Under the pieces are notes generated by a model that saw nothing but the letters and a program-made list of their open reading frames with translations, ran no database searches and was not told the origin of the DNA. From NCBI GenBank assembly GCA_947653505.1, contig CANTHI010000197.1, positions 1 through 7,002 of the forward strand: 7,002 bases of DNA, in the 5' to 3' direction. The translations under genes and the position numbers were made by a program. This DNA comes from an uncultured Eubacterium sp. GTDB lineage: Bacteria > Bacillota_A > Clostridia > Lachnospirales > Lachnospiraceae. This document shows, piece after piece, positions 5,772-7,002 of this stretch (position 1 is its first letter; each line of letters starts with the position of its first letter).

Positions 5772-6602
5772 ATGAGTACAGGAAAGAAAAAATATTGCAT
5801 GGCGTCATTTATGCTGGCCATAGTGGCGCTTACCATTTGTCTGGCGTTTTGTGCCCGTGGGCAGGCGTATGCATCTGCAAGAGATAATGTCGGTAATTTT
5901 GATTCGGCTGCGGGACAGGAAGAAGAAACACCAGATGTTAACGATGGTCTCTGGTATACATGGCCGAATGAAGAAGGCGGGATATCGGCTCCGCTGCGGA
6001 TGCTGATTATACTTACCGTGCTTTCCCTGGCGCCGGCGATTCTGGTTATGCTGACTTCGTATACCCGTATTATTGTAGTGCTGCATTTTGTCAGGACAGC
6101 TCTGGGTACCCAGTCGACACCACCGAATCAGGTTATGAACGGACTGGCTCTTTTTCTGACAGCTTTTATTATGGCACCGACGTTTTCACAGGTGAACGAA
6201 CAGGCACTTCAGCCGCTGGATAAGGGTGAGATTACGCTGGAAGTGGCGATAGAGCGGGCAGAAGATACTTTTCGTGCGTTTATGTATCCACAGACGCTGG
6301 AAAAGGATGTTAATATGTTCTGCGAGATTGCAGATGTTACGTATGAGACACCTGAAGAGATCCCTTTTAATGTGCTGATTCCCAGCTTTGTTATCAGTGA
6401 GCTGCGCAGGGCATTTACTATGGGATTTATGATCTATATTCCATTTATTGTAATTGATATGGTTGTGTCATCCGTACTGATGTCTATGGGTATGATGATG
6501 CTGCCGCCGACGACGATTTCGATGCCGTTTAAGATTTTGTTATTTGTACTGGCCGATGGATGGAATCTGGTGATCAAAAGACTGGTTGAGACATTTTTCT
6601 GA
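5772..6602 (+). CDS. fliP: Flagellar export gate protein FliP
   Basis: FliP forms, with FliQ and FliR, the membrane gate of the flagellar type III export apparatus. The 276-residue product begins with a basic region and a hydrophobic helix (about 11-28) ending in AYASA (32-36). This is a likely cleavable signal peptide, a known FliP feature. A short acidic spacer follows, then the first core helices at about 74-95 and 120-137, a soluble domain at about 140-200, and two more helices at about 211-236 and 251-268. Conserved motifs include LTSYTRIIVVLHFVR (94-108), the LIPSFVISELRRAF region (202-215) and the methionine cluster MSMGMMMLPP (237-246), which corresponds to the gate's methionine gasket. 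The start follows AAGG at 5756-5759, with somewhat long spacing. Length is slightly above average because of the N-terminal region. Confidence 0.96.
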   Translation: MSTGKKKYCMASFMLAIVALTICLAFCARGQAYASARDNVGNFDSAAGQEEETPDVNDGLWYTWPNEEGGISAPLRMLIILTVLSLAPAILVMLTSYTRIIVVLHFVRTALGTQSTPPNQVMNGLALFLTAFIMAPTFSQVNEQALQPLDKGEITLEVAIERAEDTFRAFMYPQTLEKDVNMFCEIADVTYETPEEIPFNVLIPSFVISELRRAFTMGFMIYIPFIVIDMVVSSVLMSMGMMMLPPTTISMPFKILLFVLADGWNLVIKRLVETFF

Positions 6603-6638
6603 CGGTTTAAGAAAGACGAAGGCTGAGGAGGACAGAAT

Positions 6639-6908
6639 ATGCTTACTGAAGGACAGGTTATGGATATTTCGCGGGAAGCGATCTATACGGTAATCATGAC
6701 TGCAGCGCCGCTGCTGCTTACTTCGCTTGTTGTTGGTCTGATTATCAGTATTTTTCAGACTGTTACATCGATTCAGGAACAGACTCTGACATTTGTGCCG
6801 AAGATTCTGGCGGTATTTGCAATGATGCTGCTGGTTGGCGCCTGGATGCTGAACAATATGTCCAGCTTTATGGTCAGATTATGGTCTGATTTTAGTATGT
6901 ATGTCTGA
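6639..6908 (+). CDS. fliQ: Flagellar export gate protein FliQ
   Basis: FliQ is a small two-helix subunit that wraps around the FliP/FliR export gate. The product is 89 residues, exactly the usual length. Two membrane segments are seen at about 17-41 and 54-76, joined by the conserved loop QTVTSIQEQTLTFVPK (40-55). The ATG follows a strong AGGAGG (6626-6631) by 7 bases. The gene itself is complete with its TGA stop. However, its last 17 codons (from 6856) form the left arm of a perfect inverted repeat with the end of the window. The normal next gene, fliR, starts 18 bases downstream. Confidence 0.96.
   Translation: MLTEGQVMDISREAIYTVIMTAAPLLLTSLVVGLIISIFQTVTSIQEQTLTFVPKILAVFAMMLLVGAWMLNNMSSFMVRLWSDFSMYV
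6856..6907. repeat. Left arm of a perfect 52-base inverted repeat
   Basis: This arm is the 3' end of fliQ, up to the second base of its stop codon. It is exactly reverse-complementary to 6951-7002, with a 43-base spacer. The coding content shows that this copy is the native one. Confidence 0.97.
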
Positions 6909-6915
6909 ACGGAAT

Positions 6916-6920
6916 AGGGA
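6916..6920 (+). promoter_or_regulatory. fliR Shine-Dalgarno
   Basis: AGGGA lies 6 bases before the ATG at 6927, which supports this as the real fliR start even though almost none of the gene is present. Confidence 0.6.
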
Positions 6921-6926
6921 TGTATC

Positions 6927-6950
6927 ATGCTCAATGCGACGTTTTCATTA
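6927..6950 (+). CDS. fliR: FliR, first eight codons only; reading frame then breaks off
   Basis: FliR is the third membrane component of the export gate and normally follows fliQ. After a good ribosome binding site the frame reads MLNATFSL, similar to the short N-terminus that precedes the first helix in Firmicute FliR proteins. From 6951 the frame continues to the window end as QTYILKSDHNLTIKLDI. That is antisense of the fliQ 3' end, is polar, and lacks the hydrophobic helix that FliR needs here. The native gene therefore ends at the inverted-repeat junction. The identification rests on position and eight residues; it should be treated as a fragment cut by a probable chimera, not as a functional or naturally broken gene. 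Confidence 0.6.
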
Positions 6951-7002
6951 CAGACATACATACTAAAATCAGACCATAATCTGACCATAAAGCTGGACAT
7001 AT
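6951..7002. repeat. Right arm of the inverted repeat; antisense copy of fliQ end
   Basis: All 52 bases to the end of the window are the exact reverse complement of 6856-6907. Read on the minus strand it encodes the FliQ end MSSFMVRLWSDFSMYV, then runs through the loop because the final base of the stop codon is not in the repeat. Since it reaches the window edge, the full length of the duplication is unknown. A fold-back chimera at a contig end is the likeliest explanation. Confidence 0.97.

Noticed and set aside
6773..7000. Minus-strand open frame of 75 codons at the right edge
   Set aside because: It begins with the antisense copy of the FliQ C-terminus produced by the inverted repeat and then reads antisense through the loop and fliQ. 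It is a by-product of the fold-back, not a gene.
6856..7002. Mobile element terminal repeats or an attachment site
   Set aside because: The arms are fliQ coding sequence, the 43-base loop is only the fliQ-fliR junction, and there is no transposase or target duplication.

Overview
The window is one continuous, plus-strand stretch of a flagellar/chemotaxis operon from a motile Firmicute, most likely a clostridial bacterium of the Lachnospiraceae type. This placement is inferred from four things: the gene order flbD-motA-motB-fliL-fliM-fliY-cheY-fliO-fliP-fliQ-(fliR); a FliY with CheC-type phosphatase motifs instead of a short FliN; a short CheY of the Thermotoga/Firmicute type; and moderate base composition with strong purine-rich Shine-Dalgarno sites. 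No mobile element, CRISPR array, tRNA or rRNA gene was seen, and no gap without a gene exceeds 150 bases.

Layout. Positions 1-63 are an upstream flank where the end of flgE would be expected, but no recognisable FlgE C-terminus is there. Then follow flbD (64-282), motA (336-1154, TTG start) and motB (1157-2134), which give a regulator of motor power and the proton-type stator. Next are fliL (2150-2674), a stator-associated basal-body protein, then fliM (2711-3688) and fliY (3697-4863), the switch/C-ring proteins. A 146-base gap (4864-5009) holds a good sigma-A-like promoter with two tandem extended -10 boxes, followed by a potentially structured leader RNA. After it come cheY (5010-5372) and the export-gate genes fliO (5374-5757), fliP (5772-6602) and fliQ (6639-6908). 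fliR starts at 6927 but breaks off after about eight codons.

How the genes work together. MotA/MotB form the ion-driven stator around the rotor, FliL supports it, and FlbD (SwrD family) is linked to stator power. FliM and FliY form the switch, and both carry an N-terminal CheY-P-binding peptide. CheY is the diffusible response regulator that flips the switch, and FliY can dephosphorylate it. FliO, FliP, FliQ and FliR build the membrane export gate for rod, hook and filament subunits.

The most striking anomaly is at the right edge. The last 52 bases (6951-7002) are a perfect reverse complement of 6856-6907, the 3' end of fliQ, separated by a 43-base loop holding the fliR start. This most probably is a fold-back chimera or assembly artefact at a contig end rather than biology, and the fliR break should not be taken as a real gene disruption without read evidence. 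The best candidate for real, undescribed biology is the leader RNA before cheY.
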